Shown in pieces: positions 11,352 through 22,348 of a stretch of DNA of 64,000 nt. A program made the position numbers and the translations under genes. The notes under the pieces were generated by a model. The model made no database searches and had not been told where the DNA came from. It saw nothing but the letters and a program-made list of their open reading frames with translations. The DNA lies in assembly GCA_051294375.1 (NCBI GenBank), contig CM119265.1, forward strand, positions 16,791,304 to 16,855,303, read 5' to 3'. This DNA is from Paraspadella gotoi. Its lineage: Eukaryota; Chaetognatha. The first letter of the stretch is position 1. Each line of letters starts with the position of its first letter.

Positions 11352-11694
11352 TATTATGTTTCTGTTTAAGAAGTACCTTTGTATTATTTTCTAGTATTAT
11401 CTATTAGTTTTTTCTATTTTTAAATTTTCTAATTAATAAATAAAATTCTATTAAAAAAAAGCTATTTTACATTAATTTAAGATTTTATTGGTTGTTTTCC
11501 AACTCGATTGCTAGTTTCTGAAAACCTCAAAAGAAAAGAAAAAAGAAAGAAAAGTAAAACTGACAAGAAATAAAACGTAGAGAGAAAGAAAAAGTAGGCT
11601 TATGAAACTCGGGTTATTATTAAAAATTGTCCTTGGGGGGCAGGATGTCCGGTCCTTGTGGATAGAGACGACTTTGATTAAAAAGGAGGAGAGA
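11352..11694. other. AT-rich non-coding stretch
   Basis: No gene or element seen. It ends at a 25-N gap (11,695-11,719) bordered on both sides by GA sequence. Confidence 0.6.
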
Positions 11695-11719
11695 NNNNNN
11701 NNNNNNNNNNNNNNNNNNN

Positions 11720-11720
11720 G

Positions 11721-11764
<44 letters not shown>

Positions 11765-11767
11765 GAG

Positions 11768-11810
<43 letters not shown>

Positions 11811-11888
11811 AACTCTTTATCAGCCTGTTCCATCTCGAATGAACTCGAGTTTGCTTCACTCTTCATTTTCGCAAACCAAAAAAAACAA

Positions 11889-11970
<82 letters not shown>

Positions 11971-11971
11971 G
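11720..11971. repeat. Facing (GA)n and (TC)n tracts
   Basis: (GA)n at 11,720-11,806 and (TC)n at 11,889-11,971 are complementary and separated by about 82 bp of ordinary sequence. They form an inverted repeat able to fold into a long hairpin or cruciform. The apparent open frames here read Arg-Glu or Ser-Leu repeats and are not genes. Confidence 0.85.
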
Positions 11972-12119
11972 CGAGGGGGTGGAGCGGTGGGATCTTATTG
12001 TTCGTGCTGGCTGTGAGAAGGTTAGAGAGCATTCTAGAGGAAACGGAATAATCATAGATTGGAGGTGAAGTTTCGCAACTGAAGGAAAGGTATAAGAGGG
12101 GGAGGGTGAGAGGATGAAG

Positions 12120-12330
12120 AGAAAATGGAGTTGGTGGGGAGGGTTGAGTGAGGGGGACGAGGAATCTGATAATGCGAGAATGGAGGTAGATGGAGGAGTG
12201 AGGGGCATCGGATGGAGGTTTCGAGAGGTTTGGGGTAGGTCCTGTGGGCGGAAACGGGTTGTTGTGTCTTCCGCGAAGGGAGCTGGCGACAAGAAAGAGG
12301 AAAGTTTGGGTGAGAAGGTAGACGAGGGCG
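12120..12330 (+). repeat. Diverged dispersed repeat, copy 1
   Basis: It shares ordered words with 13,235-13,360: a GAGTGAGGG-rich start, then GCGGAA, CGGGTTG, TGTCTTCCG and GGAAAGTTTGG. The similarity is partial and G-rich, so composition bias may add to it. The minus-strand frame across 11,678-12,445 is Pro/Ser-rich with no recognised domain. Confidence 0.35.
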
Positions 12331-12900
12331 GTGAAGGCGAGGGCTTGGAGGAATTTGGTCTGTCGAGAAGAGGAGGAATTGTGAGTGAGATAAGTGAGAG
12401 GGAGGGGGAGCGGAGCCTAGGTTCGAGAGATTGGAACGCATACAAGAACCCGTTTTTGAATAAACAGACCGGGCGTTGAGCGGCCCAGGCGGGACGTGAC
12501 GATGTTTTTTCCAGGGAATGTAATAGGCGGAGTTGTATTTCAGGGGTGGATAGTAATCTATTGTAGCCGAATATTCATAGCCGCAAGTTGCGTTTCTCAT
12601 GATTTAGTCAACTAAAAAGAATAAAAAGAGCCTGCGAGCGGTGGATGGGGGGTGTTCTTAAACCAGGTTGGAAAAAAGATATCAATTGGTCTTGAGTGCT
12701 AGTTAGACCCATGTCTCATAGCAGGGTTGAATGAGGAACCAGAAAGACATTCACTCTGGGGACTGAATAGAAAAGAATAGAAAAAGACTGAAGACAACGA
12801 ATGGCAACAAGGAATAACGTGCAAAGGCGTGTTTCCAGAGACAGATGAAGAATACAGAGAATAGGTGTGATTCATTTTCATTGTACTCAACAATTACAAA

Positions 12901-12982
12901 TATATATAAGAGCACTAGAGATGAGGCTCAGACAAACTGCGGCTCATGGTGAATACCAACTGACCAAATTAATCCGGTAAGT
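12901..12982 (+). promoter_or_regulatory. Possible TATA/initiator promoter with a downstream splice donor
   Basis: TATATATAAG at 12,901-12,910 is followed by TCAGAC with its A at 12,930. This places the TATA element 27-29 bp upstream, the normal spacing. A consensus 5' splice donor, CCG|GTAAGT, sits at 12,977-12,982 and would give a 47-nt non-coding first exon. A matching acceptor could be the CCGCAG near 15,016. All parts are short motifs in AT-rich DNA, so chance is a real alternative. Confidence 0.25.
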
Positions 12983-13234
12983 TGAAGGAGCACTGTATTT
13001 GCTAGCGCGCCACTCGTTGTATTCTTATTCAGTGAATGCTTTTGCAGCCATGTGTGCTTGTCACCGTCGACAATTTTTTTGGATAATAATTATTTAAATC
13101 AAAAATGCGTAGGAGCACAGTCTGAACTTAAAAGGCCAAATGGCTAATGTAACCTTAAGGACCCAGCTCTCGCGGGGGAATCTTTGTCGCTTAGAATTAG
13201 GCATCTGAGAAACGGAAAATAAGATTGGAGTTTC

Positions 13235-13360
13235 AAAGGGATGAGTGAGGGAGAGGGGATCTGTAGCGATGGGTGAGGGCGTGGGAGGTTCGGTTGGGGA
13301 GTTAGCGGAACGGGTTGTGTCTTCCGAGGCGAAAGAAAAGGAAAGTTTGGAAGGAGGGAA
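13235..13360 (+). repeat. Diverged dispersed repeat, copy 2
   Basis: Partner of 12,120-12,330. The minus strands of both read a short similar peptide (AEDTTTR versus SEDTTR), which may be a relic of a shared element or chance from G-rich DNA. Confidence 0.35.
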
Positions 13361-13474
13361 GCGTTGATTTTCTTCGGAGATTTTGGGATATGAATGAGGC
13401 GGTGAAATTCGGCGCAGCGGCGGCGGCAAGAAGGGTCTCTTGAATTCATGAAGCGAATACGAATACATCGTCGT

Positions 13475-13732
13475 NNNNNNNNNNNNNNNNNNNNNNNNNN
13501 NNNNNNNNNNNNNNNNNNNNNNNNNNNNNNNNNNNNNNNNNNNNNNNNNNNNNNNNNNNNNNNNNNNNNNNNNNNNNNNNNNNNNNNNNNNNNNNNNNNN
13601 NNNNNNNNNNNNNNNNNNNNNNNNNNNNNNNNNNNNNNNNNNNNNNNNNNNNNNNNNNNNNNNNNNNNNNNNNNNNNNNNNNNNNNNNNNNNNNNNNNNN
13701 NNNNNNNNNNNNNNNNNNNNNNNNNNNNNNNN
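13475..13732. other. Assembly gap (258 N)
   Basis: Unknown bases. The left flank is a short CATCGTCGT repeat. Confidence 0.99.
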
Positions 13733-14431
13733 AGGCGTACAGAAGAGACATGGGGTTGTTAATAATTGAGGGCGGTGGCTTAATAATTATGAAAGGGAAT
13801 TGTTGGGTTTTGAGGAAGGAAGTGGAGAGTAAAAAATAATTACATGATAATATCACGTGTTATTACAAGTTAATTAATTAAATACATGTTACTATTACGT
13901 GGTATTGAAAATGACGAATGAAGTACTTTAGAGACAGTGACTTTTTTTCTTTCTTTACATACAAATCTTTAAACTCTTCATTCCCTCTTTCATTTTTGTT
14001 AAAAAAAAAAAAGAAGATAATTCCGATAACCTTGACTTTTTCTTTTTTCAAAGCGGGTTGTCTTAGAGTTAAAGCAAAACGCGTACTGTATATTGAATTT
14101 TTCCAACGCTGTATTAACTTTGATTTCCTCCCTTTTTATCCAAATCAAATACAAAGGTAAAAGGAGAAAAAAAAATGAACGCCCCCCCAAAAAAAAAAAA
14201 TAAATCCAATGGGATCGTTAAGGAACGTGACAAAGAAAAAACTACATAAAGAAAAACTCTAAAAAGTTTTGGGTAGTCAACCATTTTTTTGATTTAATGC
14301 ATCGTTAAAGGGAAAAGAACCAGGAAACTCTGAAACTAAAAATTGACTTTTTGTATCGAATTAAGAATTCTACGGCTTTTAAAAGGAATATTTTTACGGC
14401 TCTTTCTTTTTTTCACCCCTAGTTTTTTTTT
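13733..14431. other. AT-rich non-coding stretch
   Basis: No gene recognised; many A- and T-homopolymers. A 230-N gap (14,432-14,661) follows, bordered by poly(T) and (TC)n. Confidence 0.6.
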
Positions 14432-14901
14432 NNNNNNNNNNNNNNNNNNNNNNNNNNNNNNNNNNNNNNNNNNNNNNNNNNNNNNNNNNNNNNNNNNNNN
14501 NNNNNNNNNNNNNNNNNNNNNNNNNNNNNNNNNNNNNNNNNNNNNNNNNNNNNNNNNNNNNNNNNNNNNNNNNNNNNNNNNNNNNNNNNNNNNNNNNNNN
14601 NNNNNNNNNNNNNNNNNNNNNNNNNNNNNNNNNNNNNNNNNNNNNNNNNNNNNNNNNNNNNTCTCTCTCTCTCTCTCTTTCCTTTTGAATTCTCTTGGCG
14701 ATGTTTGTCTTCATTCAGAAAGAGAAAGAGATATGAATAGATGCAAAGTAAAAAGGAAAAAAAAATTCACAGAGAAGCATTAAAAAAAAAAGAAGAATAA
14801 AAACACCGAGAAAAATTAGCGAGGAAAATTCGTTCGATGATGTATGCTCGGCTAAAGTACCCTTCTCCCACAGACTTTTAAAGATTTTAAAATTCCCTCC
14901 C

Positions 14902-14905
<4 letters not shown>

Positions 14906-14951
<46 letters not shown>
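14906..14951 (+). repeat. (TC)n microsatellite, uninterrupted
   Basis: About 23 clean TC dinucleotides. Confidence 0.97.
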
Positions 14952-14955
<4 letters not shown>

Positions 14956-14999
14956 GCCGAAAAAATTTGCATATTGCTATTCTTAGTTCGAACGGTTGC

Positions 15000-15425
15000 T
15001 CATTTTTTTTCCGCAGTGTTGCGGTGAATTTATATGAAATGTGGGTTTGTCGTTTCCGAGCTCGACGCCTGGTGCGCTCTCAATCAAGGGCGACGACGAC
15101 GAAATTCCGCCATCTTGAATTCTCCGCCTGCTGCAGTCATTATCAATATGTATATTCGCGGCTTCTCGAAGATGACGACGAAGACGACGACGAAGACGAC
15201 AGGGAAAATATATCTAAGCAAAGATGGAGATTGGGGAGCGAGGAAACCACGATGACAAAAAAAGAGAAGATGACGACAACGAAGAAAATGATGACACCGA
15301 CGTCAATGACAATGACAACTACGCCTAGCACAACAACAACAACAACGACGCCTCCAACAACGACGCAGAATCTTGGCGCAACTTTTATGCGCAGATGTTT
15401 TCATCAAAGACGCCGCCTTGCATAA
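15000..15425 (+). other. Possible acceptor-led exon or trinucleotide-rich open stretch
   Basis: A pyrimidine tract ending CCGCAG near 15,016 resembles a 3' splice site. Two overlapping frames are open downstream. One (to 15,425) reads an Asp/Glu run, then Thr/Met-rich sequence from GAC/ACA repeats. The other (15,034-15,255, 73 codons from ATG) begins with ordinary-looking sequence. Neither resembles a known family to me, and trinucleotide repeats naturally keep frames open. Confidence 0.12.
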
Positions 15426-15505
15426 GTGACGGTCGGAGAAAAAAAAAGAAAAGACAAAAGGGAAATCCTGAATTTTCATTCGGGATAAATACACAACCAG
15501 TGAAG

Positions 15506-15507
<2 letters not shown>

Positions 15508-15550
<43 letters not shown>
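15508..15550 (+). repeat. (GA)n microsatellite, uninterrupted
   Basis: About 21 clean GA dinucleotides. Confidence 0.97.
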
Positions 15551-15555
<5 letters not shown>

Positions 15556-16034
15556 GAATGAGATGTCAAGTGAAACAAATATGGTTGACGCTTGATTTTA
15601 AAGGCGTGAGTTCGAGATGCTAGAACCGATATATAATTTTTTATATAGCTCTAGCTTTCTTAATAATTAAAAAAAAAAAGAATATGATTTGAATTTGATT
15701 ACAGTGTAAATAAATAAGGTACATTAGAGTTAAGCTTTTTAAAAGTAGTACGTTTTTGAATTAATGTCCAAAATCGCTGACATTCTTGTAATACTTTACA
15801 TTAAAGATATCGAATGTCGAATTTTTCATAAACAGTACGGGTCGGTCTAATTCTATAAAATAAAAAGAGGTGTAACCGTCCCTTATTTTTATAAAACGCA
15901 TAATCCGATTATTTTTTTTTCACGTAATCCTCATCCCCAGATTAAATTATCAATTAATAAACGAAGGATAAAAACCGAAGAAAAATTGAAGCAAATTGAA
16001 TTTTTGCGTCGTCGATCCCGTCGCGTCTCGTGGG
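15551..16034. other. AT-rich non-coding stretch
   Basis: Nothing recognisable; it leads into the minisatellite at 16,035. Confidence 0.6.
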
Positions 16035-16199
16035 GTGGAAAAGGGTTGCGAGAGTGGAGTGAGAGGGGTGGAAAAGGGTTGCGAGAGTGGAGTGAGAGGG
16101 GTGGAAAAGGGTTGCGAGAGTGGAGTGAGAGGGGTGGAAAAGGGTTGCGAGAGTGGAGTGAGAGGGGTGGAAAAGGGTTGCGAGAGTGGAGTGAGAGGG
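16035..16199 (+). repeat. 33-bp minisatellite, five near-identical tandem units
   Basis: Five head-to-tail copies of a G-rich 33-bp unit, each starting GTGGAAAAGGG and ending GAGTGAGAGGG. The sixth unit degenerates after GTGGAG at 16,200. Because 33 is divisible by three, several frames stay open and give 11-residue repeats (GGKGLREWSER in one, PLTPLSQPFST on the other strand). Flanking codons give no sign of a real protein, so a non-coding minisatellite is most likely. Confidence 0.96.
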
Positions 16200-16766
16200 G
16201 TGGAGTTTGCAAGGCTGGTGGAGAAGGTTGTTCTTGGGCTGGAGGATGGGATTAAGCTCTGAGAGAGAGCCAACATTTTACTATCAGATTAAGTTTCAAG
16301 TACATTTTATGAGAACTAAACGACATTGTATTCTTGCGATGGGATCGTTCACGATAGTCCAAGATCTGTGAATGCGTCGGCACATGGAGACGAGTGGAGG
16401 GCGTGAACCGGAAGAAGCGATTCACTTTTGCCGCGAAATAATTGATTCGTGAGAAGGAATAATTTTTCAGGATTCGATTCGAAAAACTCGAAAAGAAAAA
16501 AAAAAGAAGGAAAGAAGTGTTGAGAAAAAAAAGGAAGAAATATTAAAAGAAAAGAAATTGAAAATAAATTGGGAAAGTAACTTGATAATTGGTCGCGTGC
16601 TGAAGGAGGAATTTAAAAGAAAATTTGTCTCATCGATAAATCACGAAGAAAACATGGCTTTTTTGCGGTTAATTTTTTTAATATGTGGAGATTTTGACGA
16701 CAACGACGAAAAAGAAGATGAAAACGGTGAAAATGATAGCAGTCTTAATATCGCAGAATGAGAAGT
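16200..16766. other. Non-coding stretch with no recognised gene
   Basis: AT-rich with an A-rich purine tract near 16,490-16,560. A 156-N gap (16,767-16,922) follows. Confidence 0.6.
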
Positions 16767-16922
16767 NNNNNNNNNNNNNNNNNNNNNNNNNNNNNNNNNN
16801 NNNNNNNNNNNNNNNNNNNNNNNNNNNNNNNNNNNNNNNNNNNNNNNNNNNNNNNNNNNNNNNNNNNNNNNNNNNNNNNNNNNNNNNNNNNNNNNNNNNN
16901 NNNNNNNNNNNNNNNNNNNNNN

Positions 16923-17672
16923 TCCTCGACTTTCCCCCCAATTGCGCTTGCTAATGAAATAAAGACAGCCTTGTTAAGTATCAAAGGTTTTTTTTAAATG
17001 ACTCGAGGAGAAAAAGAAAAAAAATAAAAGAAAGAAAAGCAAGAAAAAGAAAGAGGAGCCGAATTAATTTTCCTTGGATTCAATAAACTCGTTTTTCCAA
17101 CAAATTTCCTTCGACAATGGCGTTCTCTGTTCATGGCAACGACACACTTTTGAATGCGATGGGAAAAGAAGAAATAAATAGATGTATTTTATTTGATAAA
17201 CTTGATATTGTCTTCCGCCGTTTCATGAGTCGTGAAAGTTTTTATTTTAATGTATCTCTTTAAGTAATAAAATGTAAAATATGTAACTTCAAATTTTTTT
17301 TTTTGGTAGGAATCCGTACCACTGTGTGAAAGTTTTAATGTTAGTCTCTCTTTCTTTCTCGGATTTAATTTCTTTTCCTTTTTCACTTTATACACGTCTT
17401 TTCTTTTCAATCTCGGGGAGATAAAAACCATTCAAAAGTCCCTTCATTCGGGTTTTTCAATCGGGGCGCGGGATGTAACCGAATTAAATGATTCCTTTTT
17501 ATCTCTTTTCACTTCGCGATTCCTTGTCGAATCGATTTTTTTTTTCGCGATTGTCAAAAGTTTAAATGCAAATTGCGCCGATAAGAGTAGAACTAGAAGG
17601 ACTTTTTAGGAGATTTCTTTTTTGGAGACGAAGATTAGAGACGGAAAGTCGACCGAAGCAATCTGAAAAAAA
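16923..17672. other. AT-rich non-coding stretch
   Basis: No supported gene. The minus-strand open frame at 17,189-17,431 is Lys-rich with no recognisable motif. A 250-N gap (17,673-17,922) follows. Confidence 0.6.
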
Positions 17673-17922
17673 NNNNNNNNNNNNNNNNNNNNNNNNNNNN
17701 NNNNNNNNNNNNNNNNNNNNNNNNNNNNNNNNNNNNNNNNNNNNNNNNNNNNNNNNNNNNNNNNNNNNNNNNNNNNNNNNNNNNNNNNNNNNNNNNNNNN
17801 NNNNNNNNNNNNNNNNNNNNNNNNNNNNNNNNNNNNNNNNNNNNNNNNNNNNNNNNNNNNNNNNNNNNNNNNNNNNNNNNNNNNNNNNNNNNNNNNNNNN
17901 NNNNNNNNNNNNNNNNNNNNNN

Positions 17923-18930
17923 CCTCAATCGGCCGCCAGCTGTCGTAATTGTAATCAAAGAAAGTTGAAGAATTGACTGCTTCTTGTTCTCCTTCCTGAC
18001 ATATTTAGTTCAAAAAAGTCCTGATTAATCAAAGCTGTTGTGAGACTCTCTTGATTTCGCCTGCATCTAGAAAAAAAAAATCTCTTTCAATGGTGGTACA
18101 CCGCAAATTTTTTTTTTCATATCGCTACTTTTTTTTCTCATTTCTATGCCACTTTTTTTTTTCAAGGTGGCTAATCATAAAAAAGAACTTTGCTGATTTT
18201 ATTCAAATTTTTTTTAAGTAAAAAAAAAAAAAAATCTTGATATTGAGGCTAAATAGGGTTAATGAATGGGGGTGAAACCGGACAAAGCGCGGGTCTCGTT
18301 GCGTTGGAAAAGGGATTAATGGATAAATTCTTTACGATAAAATCCTTTTTTGACGCCAGTCACTTAATCTTTTAAAGGGAGGGGGCGGCGGTGTGGTGAA
18401 ATAAAAAAAAAATCGATGCGAATCGGGTCATGAAGTCGGCCGAGCGGGATTGGATCGCCGGACTTTCGAGGCTGGGATCGAGCGGTTTCTCCGATAAATG
18501 TTAACTTTGATTTCGTAGGAGAATATCATTAGTGGCATCGATTGCCCTGTGCCGTTTCAGCGAACATGGTCATCGATCGGTTATCATCGTAGGCAAGAAA
18601 TTTTCAATTAAATTAAATCCGGAAATTAAACGTCATAACTCGAGTCATTTGTCCCGCGTTTCTCTGCTGCGGGTGTCAATATCAATAAAAAGCACAAATG
18701 GATCGAATCACAATGGAANNNNNNNNNNGGAAGTTTGGACAAAGAAAATCGCGAAAGAAGTAGAACCAGTCTTTCCCTTCTGTTCTTTCTTTTCTTTTCC
18801 TTTCTTTTTTTCTCTTTTTTTCGTTTGTTTGCTGAGGCGACGATCACTTTTGAAGCCTGAGAACCAAAAAAAACCTAAAAAAGAAGTTTTTTTGCCAAAA
18901 AACATTAGTAAATGACAAAAATTTGGGGGT
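17923..18930. other. AT-rich non-coding stretch with a 10-N placeholder gap
   Basis: Poly(T) and poly(A) homopolymers near 18,070-18,235, then mixed sequence. The gap at 18,719-18,728 is exactly 10 N. The open frame at 18,532-18,915 crosses it and has no recognised similarity. A 149-N gap (18,931-19,079) follows. Confidence 0.55.
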
Positions 18931-19079
18931 NNNNNNNNNNNNNNNNNNNNNNNNNNNNNNNNNNNNNNNNNNNNNNNNNNNNNNNNNNNNNNNNNNNNNN
19001 NNNNNNNNNNNNNNNNNNNNNNNNNNNNNNNNNNNNNNNNNNNNNNNNNNNNNNNNNNNNNNNNNNNNNNNNNNNNNNN

Positions 19080-19109
<30 letters not shown>
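19080..19109 (+). repeat. (GA)n microsatellite at a gap edge
   Basis: Fifteen GA units emerging directly from the gap 18,931-19,079. Confidence 0.95.
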
Positions 19110-19113
<4 letters not shown>

Positions 19114-19691
19114 CAAAGCGAATCAGTAAGTAGCTCTTGGCAAATAAAAAATAGACATCAAAGAAGGGAGCCTAAAACTTTTGGCCAAAAAATTACGGAA
19201 AAAACGATTATATTCTTCGGCGCGGAGACAAAGTATGTCGGACAATAGAATATAAATAGAAACCGAGTCGACGACGAAGTCACCGAAAATATGGGGGAGA
19301 GAAAGTCAACAAAAAAGTCAACAATGAGCGACGAGAACGCAAATGAAAAAAAAAGAGACGAGTCGCCGGGACACCAATTTTTTTGTTGTTTTGACTTGTC
19401 TAAAAAGCCTTCGTTCGTCGTCACTACTGATTCATAATTCCGTAAATTTCCGTCATTTTTTTGCCACTAAAATTCGGGATCAATCGTGATTGACATTTTC
19501 CCTCCTTTTCGGACTTTTTTCTCCCGTTTTTTTTNNNNNNNNNNNNNNNNNNNNNNNNNTTTTGTTATCTCTTGACTGGAGAGGTGGAGCGTCGAATTGC
19601 CACTCTGCCCCTTGACGTTCCCCCCCCTGAAACCCCCCGAGATTCTCCCCCCCTTCACCGCAACCCCCGCATAGCGAAACGCGACCATGGT
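19110..19691. other. Non-coding stretch before the duplicated block
   Basis: No gene recognised. It contains a 25-N gap (19,535-19,559) in a T-run and C-rich sequence at 19,620-19,670. Similarity to 36,722 onward begins at about 19,692. Confidence 0.6.
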
Positions 19692-22338
19692 GTCAATCCT
19701 CGACGGCGCACGGACTTTTTGAATCGGACCTTTTTGATCGGACCACCCGAGCGGCCTTCCGACGAGCGGTTGGATGCCTTAGATGAGTAGGGTCCCTCCG
19801 AATACCAACCCGCTATCCAAGGGATATTAGAAATTAAACGGAATTTCCCAACGCCCACGGCTTCGAACAATTCGTAGAGTTCTTCCCGAATAATCGATTT
19901 TTGATCAACAGAGATCCGATCTAATACGAGACTGAAAATGTTCTACTGTGGCACAGTGGCTCTGAAAATTGAATAGGATCCTTCCGAGGCGTTAAGCGAA
20001 AGCAATATTCAATAAACTGGTTAAATGTGAGAATCGATAAACTATTTCAATATCCTCAATAAACTGGCCATGATGATTTACGCCGACGCGGTGGAATAAA
20101 AAAAAAAGTATTTGCTTTTCTCGTCCGACCAAAATAAAAAAATAAAAAAACAAATTAGGAAAAAAAGGAGCAAAAACTCGGACACTCCCTGAAAGTGCCC
20201 CATTTATTTTAATTAAACCCATAAGAAAAAAGACATAAAAAAAGAGGGCTTTTTTCCCGTTGAGCCGAAGCAACTCTATAGCTGTGAAATATGGTACCGC
20301 TAAAAAAAAAAAACACCGCCTAATTTTTTTTCTCAACACAAGAGAAAAAGAGCAAAGTTAAAAAAAATATTATAAAATAAAAAACTCTGGAAAAAAGAAA
20401 ATAGGCGCTACCAACTTCGGCCTCTAATCCTAATCAAGTTCAATCTGGTTTGAGATCTTTTTCGGGGGCTCGCCCCATCTCAATAGTAATACCGGTTCGG
20501 GATATGCGGAAAAAAAAAAGTGAAAAGATTTCATCGTCTGGAGAAAAAAAAGGAATTCTTTTAAAGAGTAGGGGGCGATGAAAGGGGATGTTAGGTTAGG
20601 AGAGAGGAAAAAATACCTTTTTTAAGGCGCGGGGTTTGTATGAAAAAAAATCCCTATTTTTTGAAGGGGAGTGTGGTGTATGAAGAGGAAAAGGCGTTAA
20701 TTCTCCAGCAAGTGGAAAAGAAGTGAGAGAGGAAAGAATCGCGCGATTCTTGCCTCCGGATTCTTTTCACTCGACACTAGACTCGTTCGCATTCACGGTG
20801 GAATTCAGAATTTCGTTTTGAGTTTCCTTTTTCACCTTTTTCTATTTTCTTTCTTTTCCAGTCCCTTCACACGCCCATCGCACATCGGCCGGAAGAGAAA
20901 AAAAAGTGGGCTAGGGGTGATTTCATTCCCAATTTTCGCCCCTAATCGGGAGACCAGAAAATGATTTGTTTTTTTATTCAAGGGAGAGAGCGGATTCTTT
21001 CGTTTCCTGCCTGGATTATGCGATTCGATTGTCCGAATTTCTTTGAGAGAAATTCCTGGGAGTCTAAGGGACCCGAACATTCAAAACGACGGGATCGAGT
21101 TTTAAGGGACGAAAGATTTCGACGGTTTGGGATTCGAGCGAGACGAATTACAAGCAATTTTGCACAAAGATTTATCGACGATTCGAAGGAGAATTGGTAG
21201 AGACCCGTGGTAATTTATGAATTACGTTTCTGAAGACTTTGACTTAAATCGAGATCGAAGGAGCCTCTTTGATAGAATTGAACCAGATGCTTCGACGACT
21301 AAGAGTCGTATAAATATCGATGAGATCGGAAATTGGATTCTGTATCTCAATTTGCTGACTGAGAATTGATAAGCAATGAACACAAAGGTCTGATATCAAT
21401 GGGATTCGAAATAGGGTTTAGTTAGGATTGTTCCTATCAAGTTCTTGCATTTGTTAGAACATTCATTTTATTACTTTGCCTCCGAGTGTTGTTTATTATG
21501 GGGAAGTATCTATACGGGTTTGTAAATACGCTTGATAGTGTAGCAGAGTCCCGATTATTAATACACTGACGCCAAAAATAGCTTTTACTCCAAAGGGCCA
21601 ATGATTAAACTAGAAATTACATAGCCAAAGTCTTACGAATGGAACTCATGGCATAATACTCAGATTGAGCGTCCGCAGCTTTTCGCCCAATGTGTCCTAG
21701 CTTCCCTCATGCAGTTGCCCCCTTAACCCATAACCTTTCATAGGTCCCCACAGTCAAAACAAACAGCAAGAGCAACGACACATAAGCGTCGACGGTTATC
21801 GTCATCTTCGTCGGTTTCGTCGTTTCGTCGTCGTCATCGTCTTCAGGCGTGTCGTCAAATTCTTAAACGAACTAATCATCGACGAAAGGAATCAATCGCG
21901 TCTTCGAAATGATTTTCGCCGCTCGACGAAAAAAAAAAACGCCCATCGCGATTCGCCGCCTCCCCGCTCTTCGGGGCGGGTGGCGGCGTCGCAGGCGTCA
22001 TCGCCAAACGGAAACGCGGCACCGAAGCGAGGCCCCGTCGGCACATCATTTCTTTTTTTTCGGTGGCGAAGAGAAAAGAAAAGAAATTCATGTCGACATT
22101 TTATCGCTTTGAATATGCATGCGGAGCGGCGTTCTCTCTCATATAACGATTCTCTCATTTCTTCATTTTCTTTCATTGATTTTATTTTCTTCTTCTTTCC
22201 CCGTCGACGATTTTCGTTAGTGATGGAAAATTCTCCGCCAAGCCGTCGCTCCTTTTTTTTTGTCTCTCTCTCTTCTCTTTTATTCGATTTTCCCCTTTTT
22301 TTTTTGCCGCTCGATTTCCCGCTTTGTTATTCCGCCCG

Positions 22339-22348
22339 AAGATGGCGG
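22339..22348 (+). promoter_or_regulatory. AAGATGGCGG motif in block A (copy 1)
   Basis: This is a strong match to the YY1/Pho-type AAGATGGCGGC element, kept at 39,346-39,355 in copy 2. An ATG inside it opens about 25 codons in copy 2 up to a gap, but hits a stop after 7 codons in copy 1. Coding use is therefore doubtful. Confidence 0.3.

Noticed and set aside
11678-12445. 255-codon minus-strand open frame
   Set aside because: Half is Arg-Glu or Ser-Leu repeat from (GA)n; the rest is Pro/Ser-rich with no domain and crosses a 25-N gap.
16035-16199. CRISPR-like array
   Set aside because: Units are contiguous with no unique spacers, and the DNA is eukaryotic in character.
15931-16276. Repeat protein encoded by the 33-bp minisatellite
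   Set aside because: A period divisible by three keeps frames open on both strands by arithmetic alone, and the flanks show no coding character.
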